DNA of 64,000 bases, taken from the NCBI RefSeq assembly GCF_026163695.1, contig NZ_JAOTID010000002.1:399511-463510 (forward strand). Direction: 5' to 3'. Both the position numbers and the translations under genes were made by a program. The stretch is from Shumkonia mesophila (lineage in GTDB: Bacteria; Pseudomonadota; Alphaproteobacteria; Rhodospirillales; Shumkoniaceae). This document shows positions 48,501 to 56,461 of this stretch, piece by piece. Within the stretch, counting starts at the first letter, position 1. Every line of letters starts with the position of its first letter. Below the pieces are notes generated by a model. That model ran no database searches. It was not told the origin of the DNA and saw nothing but the letters and a program-made list of their open reading frames with translations.

Positions 48501-51500
48501 TCTCCCGCCTTTACTCGCGCGGGTGACGGGACGATGTCCGGCTGGGCATCATCCGATCCTGCAAGATGGGCGGCCAACATCGCGATTGTCGGATAGCGGA
48601 AGATCTCGACGGCCGATACCTCTCGCCCGGCCAGCGCGGAAAGGCGCAGTTGGGCTCTGGGCACCAGGAGGGAGTGAACGCCAGCCTCGAACAGGTTGGC
48701 TTCCAACGCTGGTGCTTCGCCGTCCAACAATTCGGCCCAGACGGCGGCGATTGCCCGTTGCAGGGCAAGGCGTCGGCCGGATGCCGCGGCCAATCCGGTC
48801 CTGGCCGGCATCGCCGGGCCGGCCCGTTTCGTGGGTTGTTCCCGGACAAGGGCCTGCCGATCCACCTTGCCCGACGGCAACGACGGCAGAGTCCGGTGAA
48901 AGATATACCCAAGAGGAACCGCCGCGGCCGGCAGTTCGAGGGCCAACGCCCGGCGCAACGCATCGGGCGTGGCGCGGCCGACGACATGAGCCGTCAGCCG
49001 CCCGCCGTCCAAGGTCGGTTCGAAGATCGCCACGGCGTTTTCGACACCCGGCTGACGCAGGAGGGCAGCCTCCACGTCACCCAGTTCCAGGCGCTGGCCG
49101 CGGACCTTCACCTGTTCGTCGACCCGGCCCCGGTAAAGGACGCTTCCGTCGCTGTGCCATGCCGCCCGGTCGCCCGAACGGTAGAGGCGCGTTCCGGGCG
49201 GGCCGAATGGATCGTCGATGAACTTCGCCGCCGTTTCCTCGGGCATGCCCAGGTATCCCCGCGCCAGTCCGACGCCGCCGATACAGAGCTCACCGACGTG
49301 GCCGACCGGCACCCGGTTCAGACGGTCATCGAGGATGCGGATCGTAGATCCAGGCAACGGCCGGCCGATGGAGATTTCTTCGCCGAGGGCCGCGGGATCG
49401 AGCCGCCATCCGGTTGCATCGACAGTCGCCTCGGTGGGCCCGTACATGTTCCACACCTTGTCGATTCTGAGCGCCATGACGGTACGCTGGACAAGGTCGG
49501 GCGTCAGCCGCTCGCCGCCCAAGACCAGCCGGCGAACGCCGCGAAGGCCGGCCGCGGGAGCTCCCGGCAGCAGGCTGTCGAGCATCGATGGCACGAGATT
49601 GAGATGGGTCGTCCCCTGTTCCGACACGGCTCTCCAAAAGCCGGCGAGGTCCACCATCAGGGTGCGATCCGGTATCCACAGCCGGCCGCCCGTACACAAC
49701 GGTAGGAGCACCTGTTGCAGCCAGGGATCGAAACCGACGGATGCGGCGGCGCAGACGCATTCGTTTCCCTCGTCGCCGAAGCCGAAAACATCGGCGATGC
49801 TGGCCATCTTGGCGGCCAGCGCGCCGTGGGTCAGGCCCACCGGCTTGGGTCGCCCGGTCGATCCCGACGTATGGAAGATGCAAGCCAGTTGGTCGGGGGT
49901 GATCGATGGCGTGGCGGATGCCCCGGCGGCGTTGCCAACAGCCTGCGATGCGAGGTCATCGATGGCGATCACCTGCTGATCGGCCGACAGGGTGGGCAAT
50001 CGGTTGCAGGCGCCCGCGTCGGTCAACACCAACCGGCAGCCGACGCCTTGGATCATGGTTTGCAGGCGTCCGGGTGGCTGAAGCGGATCGAGCTGCAGGG
50101 ACGCACCGCCCGCCATCAGGATGCCGATGAAAGCGGCGACCAACTCCGGCGATGGCGTCAGGCACAGTCCGACCGGTTCCTCCGGCTCGGTCCCTTCGGC
50201 GGCAAGCCGCGCCGCAACCTGGGCCGCCATCCTGGCGATCTCGTCGTAGGTTGCCTTGCGACCGCCAGCGGTCACCGCCGGCGCATTCGGGGTGCGCGCC
50301 GCCTGGGCCAGGAAACGGGTATGCACGCAATCACTCTTTACGGTGTCGGCGAGGGACGGGCCGTTTTCCCAGCCGGCGATCAGCGCGGCCTCCGTCTCTC
50401 CCATCATCGGCAACTCGGCGAGGGGGCACTGGCAATTCGCGGCCACCGCCTTCAGGAGGGCGTCGAACCGCCCGGCCAGCCGTTCGATCCCTGCCGTGTC
50501 GTGGACGGCGGAATTGAACATCCAAACCAGCCGGGTTCCGTCCCGGGATTGACGGTGTTCATAATCGTAGAAACGCAGGCTCACGTCGTCGACGGGGCCG
50601 GCGACCAAGCTCTCGACGACCGTCTTCATGCCATCGAATAGCGGCGTGTTCGGGAAATTGATCGCGTTGAACGTCGCCCCTCGCAGGCCGCCAGCGGGCC
50701 AGGGCATGAGCCCCGCCACCCGCATGTGCGGAACGGCTAGCCGCATGTGGCGAAAATCGCCCCGCTGTTGACGCGCCACCCGCCGGGCCAATGCGGCGAA
50801 GGGCTCCGTTGCCTCAAGGGGGAGGCCGAATGGCACCACGGTGGTGAACAGGCCGACGGTAGCCCGTTCGGTCCGCCCCAGGCGATTGAGCAGGGGCACG
50901 CCGCAGGCCGGTGTGGCAGTCCCGGCACAGCGTCCCAGCAACAAAAGGTACGCAGCCAGCATGATGGCGGGAAGCGAGACACCGTTGGCCGCCGCCATTT
51001 GCCGGAGGGCCGCGACAAGATCCGGTGCCAAGGGAACATCGAGTGCCTGCGTACGACCGCGGCGATGGCCGGAGACGGCGGAAAAGCCTGTCGGCGTCCC
51101 TCCGTCATCGAGACGCTTCCGCCAATAGTCGACATCCGCCTCATGCTCGGTCGACCCCGGGTAGGTGGCGTCGGCGGCAATGAAATCGCCGTACGTGCCC
51201 AGATCGGCCGCTGGCGGCTCCACGCCGCGTAGCCGGGCATTGTAGATTTGGGCGATCCGGTCGACCTGGACCTTGGTCCCTAAGCCGTCGATCACCAGAT
51301 GGTGATAAACCCGCACCCACCAATGGCGGTCGGGCGCCAGACGGATAAGCCGCTCGCGGGACGTACGGCCGGCTTCTAGATCCAGCGGACGACGGCACAT
51401 GGCGTCGATCTCTTCAAGGGCCATGGTTTTCCGCGTGGCCGCGTCGCCGTCTCCGCCCGACATGTCCAATAGTGCGAAATCGATCCGTGCGGGGCCCGGA

Positions 51501-51742
51501 ATTTGCCCGGGCACGCCGTCCCGCACCACTATCCGCATGCGAAGGGCATCGGCTTCGGCATGGCTCTGTGCCAAGGCTCGGGTCAAGGCTTCGACGTGCA
51601 GCGGGCCATCGAAGCGAACGACCTCGCACAGATTGTAATCGGCCATGGAACGCCCGGCGATGATGTCGAGCCAGATTCCGATCTGAGGAGCGCTCAAAGG
51701 CAGGAAATCATGCTTGCTTTGCGTTTTCGCATTCCCGCCCAT
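45518..51742 (-). CDS. hybrid NRPS-PKS synthetase (gene 1)
   Basis: 2074 residues, first gene of the line. Domains by residue: C 1-430, EntF-like opening LPLSAPQIGIWLDI and HHLVIDG; A 455-955 (FHTSGSTGRPKP, MYGPTEATVD; code read as D-P-Q-N-V-G-M-V-D-K, not one I can assign); PCP about 1022 with the variant AGVHSLL instead of GGHSLL, Ser kept; KS 1080-1510 (TACSTG, HGTGTALGDPIE, GNVGHLDSAAG); AT 1615-1900 with GHSVGEY and SHAFH, the malonyl-CoA pattern; ACP about 2020 (LGGDSMIAL). There is no reductive domain, so the malonate unit should stay a beta-keto group. Ends 18 bases before gene 2 begins. No transporter, PPTase, MbtH or regulator gene accompanies the locus. Confidence 0.92.
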   Translation of the reverse strand: MGGNAKTQSKHDFLPLSAPQIGIWLDIIAGRSMADYNLCEVVRFDGPLHVEALTRALAQSHAEADALRMRIVVRDGVPGQIPGPARIDFALLDMSGGDGDAATRKTMALEEIDAMCRRPLDLEAGRTSRERLIRLAPDRHWWVRVYHHLVIDGLGTKVQVDRIAQIYNARLRGVEPPAADLGTYGDFIAADATYPGSTEHEADVDYWRKRLDDGGTPTGFSAVSGHRRGRTQALDVPLAPDLVAALRQMAAANGVSLPAIMLAAYLLLLGRCAGTATPACGVPLLNRLGRTERATVGLFTTVVPFGLPLEATEPFAALARRVARQQRGDFRHMRLAVPHMRVAGLMPWPAGGLRGATFNAINFPNTPLFDGMKTVVESLVAGPVDDVSLRFYDYEHRQSRDGTRLVWMFNSAVHDTAGIERLAGRFDALLKAVAANCQCPLAELPMMGETEAALIAGWENGPSLADTVKSDCVHTRFLAQAARTPNAPAVTAGGRKATYDEIARMAAQVAARLAAEGTEPEEPVGLCLTPSPELVAAFIGILMAGGASLQLDPLQPPGRLQTMIQGVGCRLVLTDAGACNRLPTLSADQQVIAIDDLASQAVGNAAGASATPSITPDQLACIFHTSGSTGRPKPVGLTHGALAAKMASIADVFGFGDEGNECVCAAASVGFDPWLQQVLLPLCTGGRLWIPDRTLMVDLAGFWRAVSEQGTTHLNLVPSMLDSLLPGAPAAGLRGVRRLVLGGERLTPDLVQRTVMALRIDKVWNMYGPTEATVDATGWRLDPAALGEEISIGRPLPGSTIRILDDRLNRVPVGHVGELCIGGVGLARGYLGMPEETAAKFIDDPFGPPGTRLYRSGDRAAWHSDGSVLYRGRVDEQVKVRGQRLELGDVEAALLRQPGVENAVAIFEPTLDGGRLTAHVVGRATPDALRRALALELPAAAVPLGYIFHRTLPSLPSGKVDRQALVREQPTKRAGPAMPARTGLAAASGRRLALQRAIAAVWAELLDGEAPALEANLFEAGVHSLLVPRAQLRLSALAGREVSAVEIFRYPTIAMLAAHLAGSDDAQPDIVPSPARVKAGEDVDDEQAASIAIVGMALRVPGADDPETFWRNLCDGVESIGAVDGAALRAAGQDEGLLADPSFVRAHGRLAGIDAFDPVAFGYTSGEAAAIDPQQRLLLEVALHALENAACEPSRQRPVGAFVGVGFPSYIFDNLDQQLRDGGAERYAVVLGNDKDHAATRLAYKLGLTGPVMAVATACSTGLVAVAQAVQALRAGQCRAALAGGASLGLTSAGGYLFSDGGIGSRSGRCRPFDAEADGTVGGSGGAVVVLKRLRDAQSDGDTIHAVIRGIGLSNDGGAKASFTAPTVDGQAAALAAALADAAVDPGSIGFIEGHGTGTALGDPIEVAALNLAYGPGTPGSILLGSIKGNVGHLDSAAGIAGLIKAAMAVRKGTVPPTCHFVRPNPQIPFAAGPFRVNSCSEPWPAHDGPRRAGVSSFGIGGTNAHVIVEQAPIQTSSMERSGDPAQADVLVLSAADGNALDQLSEAMAKRLDTDDAPALEDVAYSLQTGRRRLRRRRAVIAHDRKEAARNLLGAARIDGESLDSAGSLAFLFPGQGVQSPGMGRALYDQEPVFRAIVDEAATLLADTPAADVCHLLLGDPGDEVAAKRLAGTALTQPALFVTEYGIARVLQAWGIMPDALAGHSVGEYVAACLSGVMPFDSALSLVAERGRLMASAPAGAMLALSVPEAEARALIEELGAGDGTVLSLAAVNGPRQCVAAGSEAAIAALLRLAEAQERPARRLNVSHAFHCALMDPILDSFGQTVANVALAEPAIPFLSNLTGGWITVTEATDPMYWVRHLRGTVRFADNVAALGAEPGRIVIEVGPGSTLSRLARANGTAEADTVATQPTIGGGRPALLEAIARLWVRGVEPDWHAMAGGRPRCRVPLPGYPFQRVRAWVDPQSVAGDASAPATPVRVASPESGNRTAATDAVVAVWREVFGAPEIGHDADFFALGGDSMIALRIVSRLQERLGWTIPVAAILAGRSPAGLVHARDDLQSPSPNNRMETGIL

Positions 51743-51906
51743 GTTCCATTTCCAACCCTCATTAGCCCCAAAAGACAGGCATAACAGCCATCCTGCGAGC
51801 GTGTCGCATTGCCGCCCCCATGCAGCAGACGATTAAATTATACCGAAGCGCCAGCCTTGTCATGGAGGTTGGAGTTGAGGTGGCTCCGTCCGTTCGGACA
51901 AGATCA

Positions 51907-52239
51907 TCACCTTGCGCACTTGCCGGGGAGCAGACGCAGCCCTTGTGCCAAAAAATCCCGTTCCACCGTCAGTTCGCCGATCTTGGCGTGCAACTCCTTG
52001 ATCTGAGCGGCATCCTCCTCCGGATCGGCCTGGCCACGCTGGAAAATGTCCGATGCGGCTTCCAGCACCGCCTTCTTCCATTGATGGATCATCGTTGGAT
52101 GGGCGCCGAACCGGCTTGCCAGTTCGGCAACCTCGGCTTGCCCTTGGCCGCCCCCAATGCCTTTCTCGCCTTGAACTCGGGATTGTACCGCCTGAGCTTC
52201 TTGATCGCTGATCCCCTCTCGTCGAAGGCCAGCAGACAA
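51907..52239 (-). pseudogene. IS3-family transposase OrfA remnant
   Basis: The frame VAELASRFGAHPTMIHQW through LHAKIGELTVERDFL is the typical N-terminal (helix-turn-helix plus coiled-coil) OrfA protein of IS3-family elements. Just upstream, the matching piece RRYNPEFKARKALGAAKG lies in another frame, so a one-base frameshift near 52135 separates it. OrfB, with the DDE catalytic domain, is missing: after 51907 the sequence is NRPS upstream DNA. So only a dead fragment remains. It sits at the right edge of the NRPS-PKS island. Confidence 0.8.
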
Positions 52240-52284
52240 CAGAACCCTAGCCTACGTCACTGTCCGATTCCCGGGGAGTAGCTC

Positions 52285-52306
52285 AGTCTGACGCGTCAGA
52301 CTTTTT
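52285..52306 (+). terminator. palindromic hairpin with T-run at island edge
   Basis: The perfect 18-base palindrome AGTCTGACGCGTCAGACT (seven base pairs around CGCG, or fully self-complementary) is followed by TTTT. It has the form of a Rho-independent terminator or of an element end. It lies between the IS3 remnant and the second copy of the glnA end. The surrounding 52307-52341 is A+T-rich (ATTGATTTTATTATGGTGA) and holds no gene. Confidence 0.5.
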
Positions 52307-52341
52307 GTGTGACTAACTCATTGATTTTATTATGGTGATTT

Positions 52342-52367
52342 AGTTCCAGATGTACTACTCGTCGTAA
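52342..52367 (+). repeat. second copy of the glnA 3' end (right island flank)
   Basis: These bases encode Phe-Gln-Met-Tyr-Tyr-Ser-Ser-stop, identical in protein to the glnA terminus and differing only at three third codon positions. Similarity begins abruptly at AGTTCCAG, where the preceding codon is TAG instead of the glnA GAG, and a terminator follows as behind glnA. It cannot be a functional gene. It marks a probable boundary of inserted DNA. Confidence 0.75.
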
Positions 52368-52408
52368 CAAGCTACTGTTTGAAACAAAGCAAATCTTCGA
52401 TGCGCATC

Positions 52409-52441
52409 AGGCCCGGAGGGATGTCCCTCCGGGCCTTGGCT
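52409..52441 (+). terminator. terminator behind the duplicated glnA end
   Basis: A 12-base-pair stem (AGGCCCGGAGGGA with TCCCTCCGGGCCT) with a two-base loop is followed by TGGCTT. Its position about 42 bases after the stop and its start (GCATCAGGCCCGG) parallel the glnA terminator at 31329. It is probably a relic of a glnA downstream region. It could also serve the convergent SDR gene as a bidirectional stop. Confidence 0.75.
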
Positions 52442-52482
52442 TACTCTGAGGTATTGGCCGATCTTTTCCCCGGCCCCTCTCC

Positions 52483-53259
52483 TTACAGGACCGAGATCAT
52501 CCCGCCGTCGACATAGATGATCTGGCCGTTGACGTAGTCAGAGGCCGACGAGGCGAGAAACACGGCCGTGCCGATGAGGTCCTCGGGAAGTCCCCAACGC
52601 CGAGCCGGGGTGCGCCCCTTCACCCATCCATCGAACTTCGGATCGTCGGCCAGCGGTTGGGTCATTTCGGTCAGCATGTACCCCGGGCCGATCGCGTTGA
52701 CCTGAATGCCATGCTCGGCCCATTCGGCGGTCATCGCCTTGGTCAGCATCTTGATGCCGCCTTTCGCCGTGGTGTAGGGCGCCGTGGTGGCACGGGCGAG
52801 TTCGCTGGTCAGCGAACCGATATTGATGATCTTGCCCCCGGCTCCGCGTTTGATCATGCGTTTGGCGGCCTCGCGGCCGACCAGGAAGGCGGCGGTGAGG
52901 TTGGTGTCGATGACCCGCTGCCAGTCGGCGGCCGACAACTCGATAATCGGCTGGCGGTGCTGGATGCCGGCGTTGTTGATCAGGATGTCGATGGCAATGC
53001 CGCTGGCGTCCATCTTTTCGAAGGCGGAGACGACACTCTCTTCCTTGCTGACGTCGAAGCGGATTCCCTCGGCTTCAAAGCCACCGGCCCGCAAGGTTTC
53101 AACGGCATGGGTCAACGCCTCCTCGTTCAGGTCGTTGAGCACCACCTTGGCGCCGGCGTCGGCGAGGCCGCGCGCGTACCCGTTGCCCAGTCCGCGCGCC
53201 GAACCGGTGACCAGGGCCGTCTTGCCGGTCAGGTCGAAAAGTCTGCTGGTCATTGACAT
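52483..53259 (-). CDS. SDR-family dehydrogenase, gluconate 5-dehydrogenase-like
   Basis: The 258-residue short-chain dehydrogenase has the cofactor loop TGSARGLGNGYARGL (TGxxxGxG), NNAGIQHR (NNAG), the catalytic Ser in INIGSLTSE, and YTTAKGGIK (YxxxK). FDLTGKTALVTGSARGLG and the PGYMLTEMTQPLADDP segment resemble gluconate 5-dehydrogenase/IdnO proteins, which interconvert 5-ketogluconate and gluconate. The start at 53259 follows GAGGAA. Ten bases separate it from the enolase-superfamily gene. The true substrate is unknown. Confidence 0.87.
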   Translation of the reverse strand: MSMTSRLFDLTGKTALVTGSARGLGNGYARGLADAGAKVVLNDLNEEALTHAVETLRAGGFEAEGIRFDVSKEESVVSAFEKMDASGIAIDILINNAGIQHRQPIIELSAADWQRVIDTNLTAAFLVGREAAKRMIKRGAGGKIINIGSLTSELARATTAPYTTAKGGIKMLTKAMTAEWAEHGIQVNAIGPGYMLTEMTQPLADDPKFDGWVKGRTPARRWGLPEDLIGTAVFLASSASDYVNGQIIYVDGGMISVL

Positions 53260-53268
53260 GGATATTCC

Positions 53269-54465
53269 TCACAGTTCGGTGCGACGGACGATCAGATCCT
53301 GGCGTTCGAAGAAAGCGGGTTGCAGGTCGGTCCCGAGACCCGGTCCCTCCATGGGTAGGGCGTAGCCATCCTTGATGGTCGGCAATTCGGTGACGAGTTT
53401 CTTGTACCAGCCGGTATAGAAGGCGCGGACCGTCTCCTGGATGAGGGTGTTGGGTTGGCTCAGCGAGGCGTGAACCGCCGCCACCAGCCCAACTGGCCCA
53501 GTGCAGTCGTGTGGCGCGAAGGGCTTGTGGTGGACATCAGCCAAGGAGGCGATCTTGCGGGCCTCGGTCAAGCCGCCGGTCCAGCAGATGTCGACCATGA
53601 CAATGTCCATGGCATCGTGGTTCAACATTTCCTTGTACGGGAAGGCGGAACCCAGGGTCTCGCTGGCGCAGACGCGGAACGGCGTCGCGCGGGCGTACTC
53701 GGCAAGCGCCTGCGGCGAGTTCATGCGGATCGGGTCTTCCAGCCAGTACGGCTCGAAGGGCGCCAGCGCGCGGGCGATCTGTTTGGCGGTCGGCAGGTCC
53801 CACAGGCAGTGGAGCTCGACCATGATATCCATCTTGTCGCCGACGGCCTTGCGGATCTGCTCGAACGGCCAGAGAGCCTTCTTCAAGTCCGCCGCCGAAA
53901 TATAGCGGCCTCCGCTTTCCTGGGCGGCGGGATCGAACGGCCAGATCTTCATGCCCGTGATGCCCTGGGCGAGAAGGCTTTCCGCGAGTTCCGCGGGCCG
54001 TTCCAGGAATGCCTTAAGGTCTTCGTAAGGGCCCACTCCGCCGAAGTTCCAGGTGTCGACGGGCCGGATATTGGGCGAACTCACGTACTGGTATCCGGCG
54101 CAGGTGTTGTAGATGCGGACTTTGTCGCGGCATAGACCGCCCAGCAGCTGATGGACCGGCTGGTTGCATACCTTGCCGAACAGGTCCCAAAGAGCGATGT
54201 CGATGGCCGAGGCCGCGCGGTACTCGACGCCGGTCGAGGACTGGGCCATGGGCAGGTTGACCATGTCGCGGTTCAGCGCCTCGATGCGCAGCGGGTCCTT
54301 GCCGAGCAGGCGGCCGGCCAACGTGGCATGGATGTGGGCAGCGACGGCTTCGGCGCCGTAGAAGGTTTCGCCAAGCCCGATGATTCCTTGGTCTGTATGC
54401 ACACGGACCCACAGGACGTTGGAGAATTCCTCCGTCCGCAGGGTTTCGAGGGCGGTGATTTTCAT
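53269..54465 (-). CDS. enolase-superfamily (mandelate racemase/dehydratase) protein
   Basis: The 398-residue protein has the capping N-terminal domain and a TIM barrel with metal ligands in MVELHCLWD, WLEDPIRM and CASETLGS. Catalytic candidates are the Lys in GMKIWPFDP and a His-Asp in FAPHDCTGPVG. Members racemise or dehydrate sugar acids. The HDCTGPVG version is not one whose substrate I can name. I chose the ATG at 54465 (MKITALETLRT), the usual family start, over 54498. With the SDR, TRAP transporter and FadR regulator it fits uptake and breakdown of a sugar acid. Confidence 0.86.
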   Translation of the reverse strand: MKITALETLRTEEFSNVLWVRVHTDQGIIGLGETFYGAEAVAAHIHATLAGRLLGKDPLRIEALNRDMVNLPMAQSSTGVEYRAASAIDIALWDLFGKVCNQPVHQLLGGLCRDKVRIYNTCAGYQYVSSPNIRPVDTWNFGGVGPYEDLKAFLERPAELAESLLAQGITGMKIWPFDPAAQESGGRYISAADLKKALWPFEQIRKAVGDKMDIMVELHCLWDLPTAKQIARALAPFEPYWLEDPIRMNSPQALAEYARATPFRVCASETLGSAFPYKEMLNHDAMDIVMVDICWTGGLTEARKIASLADVHHKPFAPHDCTGPVGLVAAVHASLSQPNTLIQETVRAFYTGWYKKLVTELPTIKDGYALPMEGPGLGTDLQPAFFERQDLIVRRTEL

Positions 54466-54511
54466 CGATCTTACGCCTTTCGCTTCCAGAAACCGCACTG
54501 GCGGCGCACCG

Positions 54512-56374
54512 TCAGTTCATGAGGGACCACAGCCCCGTGCTGATCCATTGGTTATAGATGACCAAGACCACGCCGATCATGCTCGCCAATAGGAATGGCA
54601 ACGCCTCGATGAAGACCTTTCCCGGTTGAATCCGGGCGATGGAGGCTGAAATGTAGATCAGGATTCCGACCGGCGGGGTGATGTTGCCCATGACGGCGCC
54701 CAGAATGACGACGATGCCAAACAGGGTGGGATCGACCGCGAAAGCCTTGGCCAGGGGAAGAAACAGCGGAACGGCGATCAGAATGGTCACCGACACGTCC
54801 AGGAACGTGCCCAGCACCATGATGCAGGCGACGACGACCAGCAGAAATACCGATGGTCCGATGTCGAGAGTGCTGGCCCATGCGACGATCTGCTGCGGCA
54901 CCTGGTCGGCGATCATCACCCAGGCGAAAGGCGACGCGACGGCGATCAGCAGCCCGATCAGGCCGGTATCGATGGCGCTTTCCACCAGCGTGGCGTACAG
55001 GTCTCGCCAACCAAAGGCGCGATAAAACCCGGCGCCCACGACGATTGCCCACAACATGCCGAGCACGCCGGCCTCGGTTGCCGTGACGATACCGAAGCGG
55101 ATGCCGCCAATGATCCAGATGATCAGCAGCAGCGCCGGAAACGCCCGGACGAAAGCGGCCAGCCGTTGTTTCCACGTCGATTTCGGAGCCGCCGGTTCGT
55201 AGTTGCGTCGCCAGGAGACAATGTGGGTCGCAATGATCATCAGTACGGCGATCAGGATGCCCGGCCCCACCCCGCCGACGAACAGGCGGGCGATGGAGGC
55301 GTCGGCCACCGAGGCGAATACCAGCATGGTAATGGCCGGCGGCACGATATTGGGAAGAATGGCCGAGCCGGCCGTTACCGCGCACGAAAACGCGGGAGAG
55401 TAGCCACGCTTGATCATTTCGGGAACCATGATCTTGGTCGTGCTGGCGGCGTCGGCACCGGACGATCCGGAAATTCCCCCCATGAGCAGGCTGTTGACAA
55501 TGTTGACCTTGGCCAGGCCGCCTCGGTAGTGGCTGACCAGCGTCGCCGCGAAATCCATCATCCGGCTGGACAGTCCCCCGATATTCATCAGATAGCCGGC
55601 GGTAAGAAAAAAGGGAATGGCCAGAAGGATGAACTTGCCGCCCCCCGCCACCATGGTCTGTACGACGGCGGGCGGTGGCAGCAAATCGGCGCTGGATGTC
55701 GCGGTAAAGGCGGAAAGGAGCATGGCGAAGGCGATCGGCACGCCAAGCAAGACGCCTCCCACGAAAATGATCGCCATCAGAAGGCTTGGCTGAATGCCCA
55801 ATTGCGGCATCTCCTCGCCACGGCCCAGCAGCAACCATATCGCCAACCCGGCAACAACGCCGCAGACCCGGATCAGGAAGTCGCGTCGATTGGCGACATC
55901 CTTGCCCAGGATGAAGAGGAAACTGACGGCGCAGACAATCGGCAGCGGTGCCACCCGGACGGCGTTCGGCAGTTCGAGGGTGACACTCACGCCCCCGATC
56001 AGCCGTGAGACATCCCATCCGGCCGACGCCAGCAGGAGAGTCGTCAGGCTGACAAAGGCGACGATGAAAGTATCCTGGATGGTTCGCCCGATGGGCGGCA
56101 GTACGGGAGCAATGAGGTTGATGGCGATATGGCGCCCGCCGCTATGACCGTTGATGATCGCCATGCAGATCAGCCAGAAGAGCGCCCAGACGGCAAGCTC
56201 CTCGGTCCAGCTGAATGCCGCATTGAAGACATAGCGAGAGGTGACGCCGGCCAGGACAGCAGCCGTGATCACCACCAGAAGTCCGAAAGAGAGGAACCGG
56301 CACAGCCGTTCGGTGAGGACAACGAACTTGTTTGCGGCGATCACGATACCGGCGGTGTTGGCGTCGGGTTTCAT
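54512..56374 (-). CDS. TRAP transporter permease, fused small and large subunits
   Basis: The 620-residue membrane protein joins a DctQ-like small subunit (about residues 20-165, four helices, SRYVFNAAFSWTEELAVWALFW) to a DctM-like large subunit (about 180-620). The latter has the repeated GxxxSSGADAAS and ITPPVGILIYI segments of the ion-transporter superfamily. TRAP systems take up organic or sugar acids using sodium gradients and a periplasmic binding protein. The ATG at 56374 follows AAAGAGGCACC. Fused Q-M subunits occur in a subset of TRAP systems. The binding-protein gene lies 87 bases upstream in the same operon. Confidence 0.93.
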   Translation of the reverse strand: MKPDANTAGIVIAANKFVVLTERLCRFLSFGLLVVITAAVLAGVTSRYVFNAAFSWTEELAVWALFWLICMAIINGHSGGRHIAINLIAPVLPPIGRTIQDTFIVAFVSLTTLLLASAGWDVSRLIGGVSVTLELPNAVRVAPLPIVCAVSFLFILGKDVANRRDFLIRVCGVVAGLAIWLLLGRGEEMPQLGIQPSLLMAIIFVGGVLLGVPIAFAMLLSAFTATSSADLLPPPAVVQTMVAGGGKFILLAIPFFLTAGYLMNIGGLSSRMMDFAATLVSHYRGGLAKVNIVNSLLMGGISGSSGADAASTTKIMVPEMIKRGYSPAFSCAVTAGSAILPNIVPPAITMLVFASVADASIARLFVGGVGPGILIAVLMIIATHIVSWRRNYEPAAPKSTWKQRLAAFVRAFPALLLIIWIIGGIRFGIVTATEAGVLGMLWAIVVGAGFYRAFGWRDLYATLVESAIDTGLIGLLIAVASPFAWVMIADQVPQQIVAWASTLDIGPSVFLLVVVACIMVLGTFLDVSVTILIAVPLFLPLAKAFAVDPTLFGIVVILGAVMGNITPPVGILIYISASIARIQPGKVFIEALPFLLASMIGVVLVIYNQWISTGLWSLMN

Positions 56375-56461
56375 GGTGCCTCTCTTTCGCAAGGGGCTCC
56401 CGCCTTTCGCGGCGATCGCGAAAGGCGGGAGGGCTCTTTCATCGGCTGGGCGGACAGGACC

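Noticed and set aside
51820-52281. 153-codon plus-strand frame opposite the IS3 remnant
   Set aside because: It reads antisense to a recognisable transposase fragment and has no motif.
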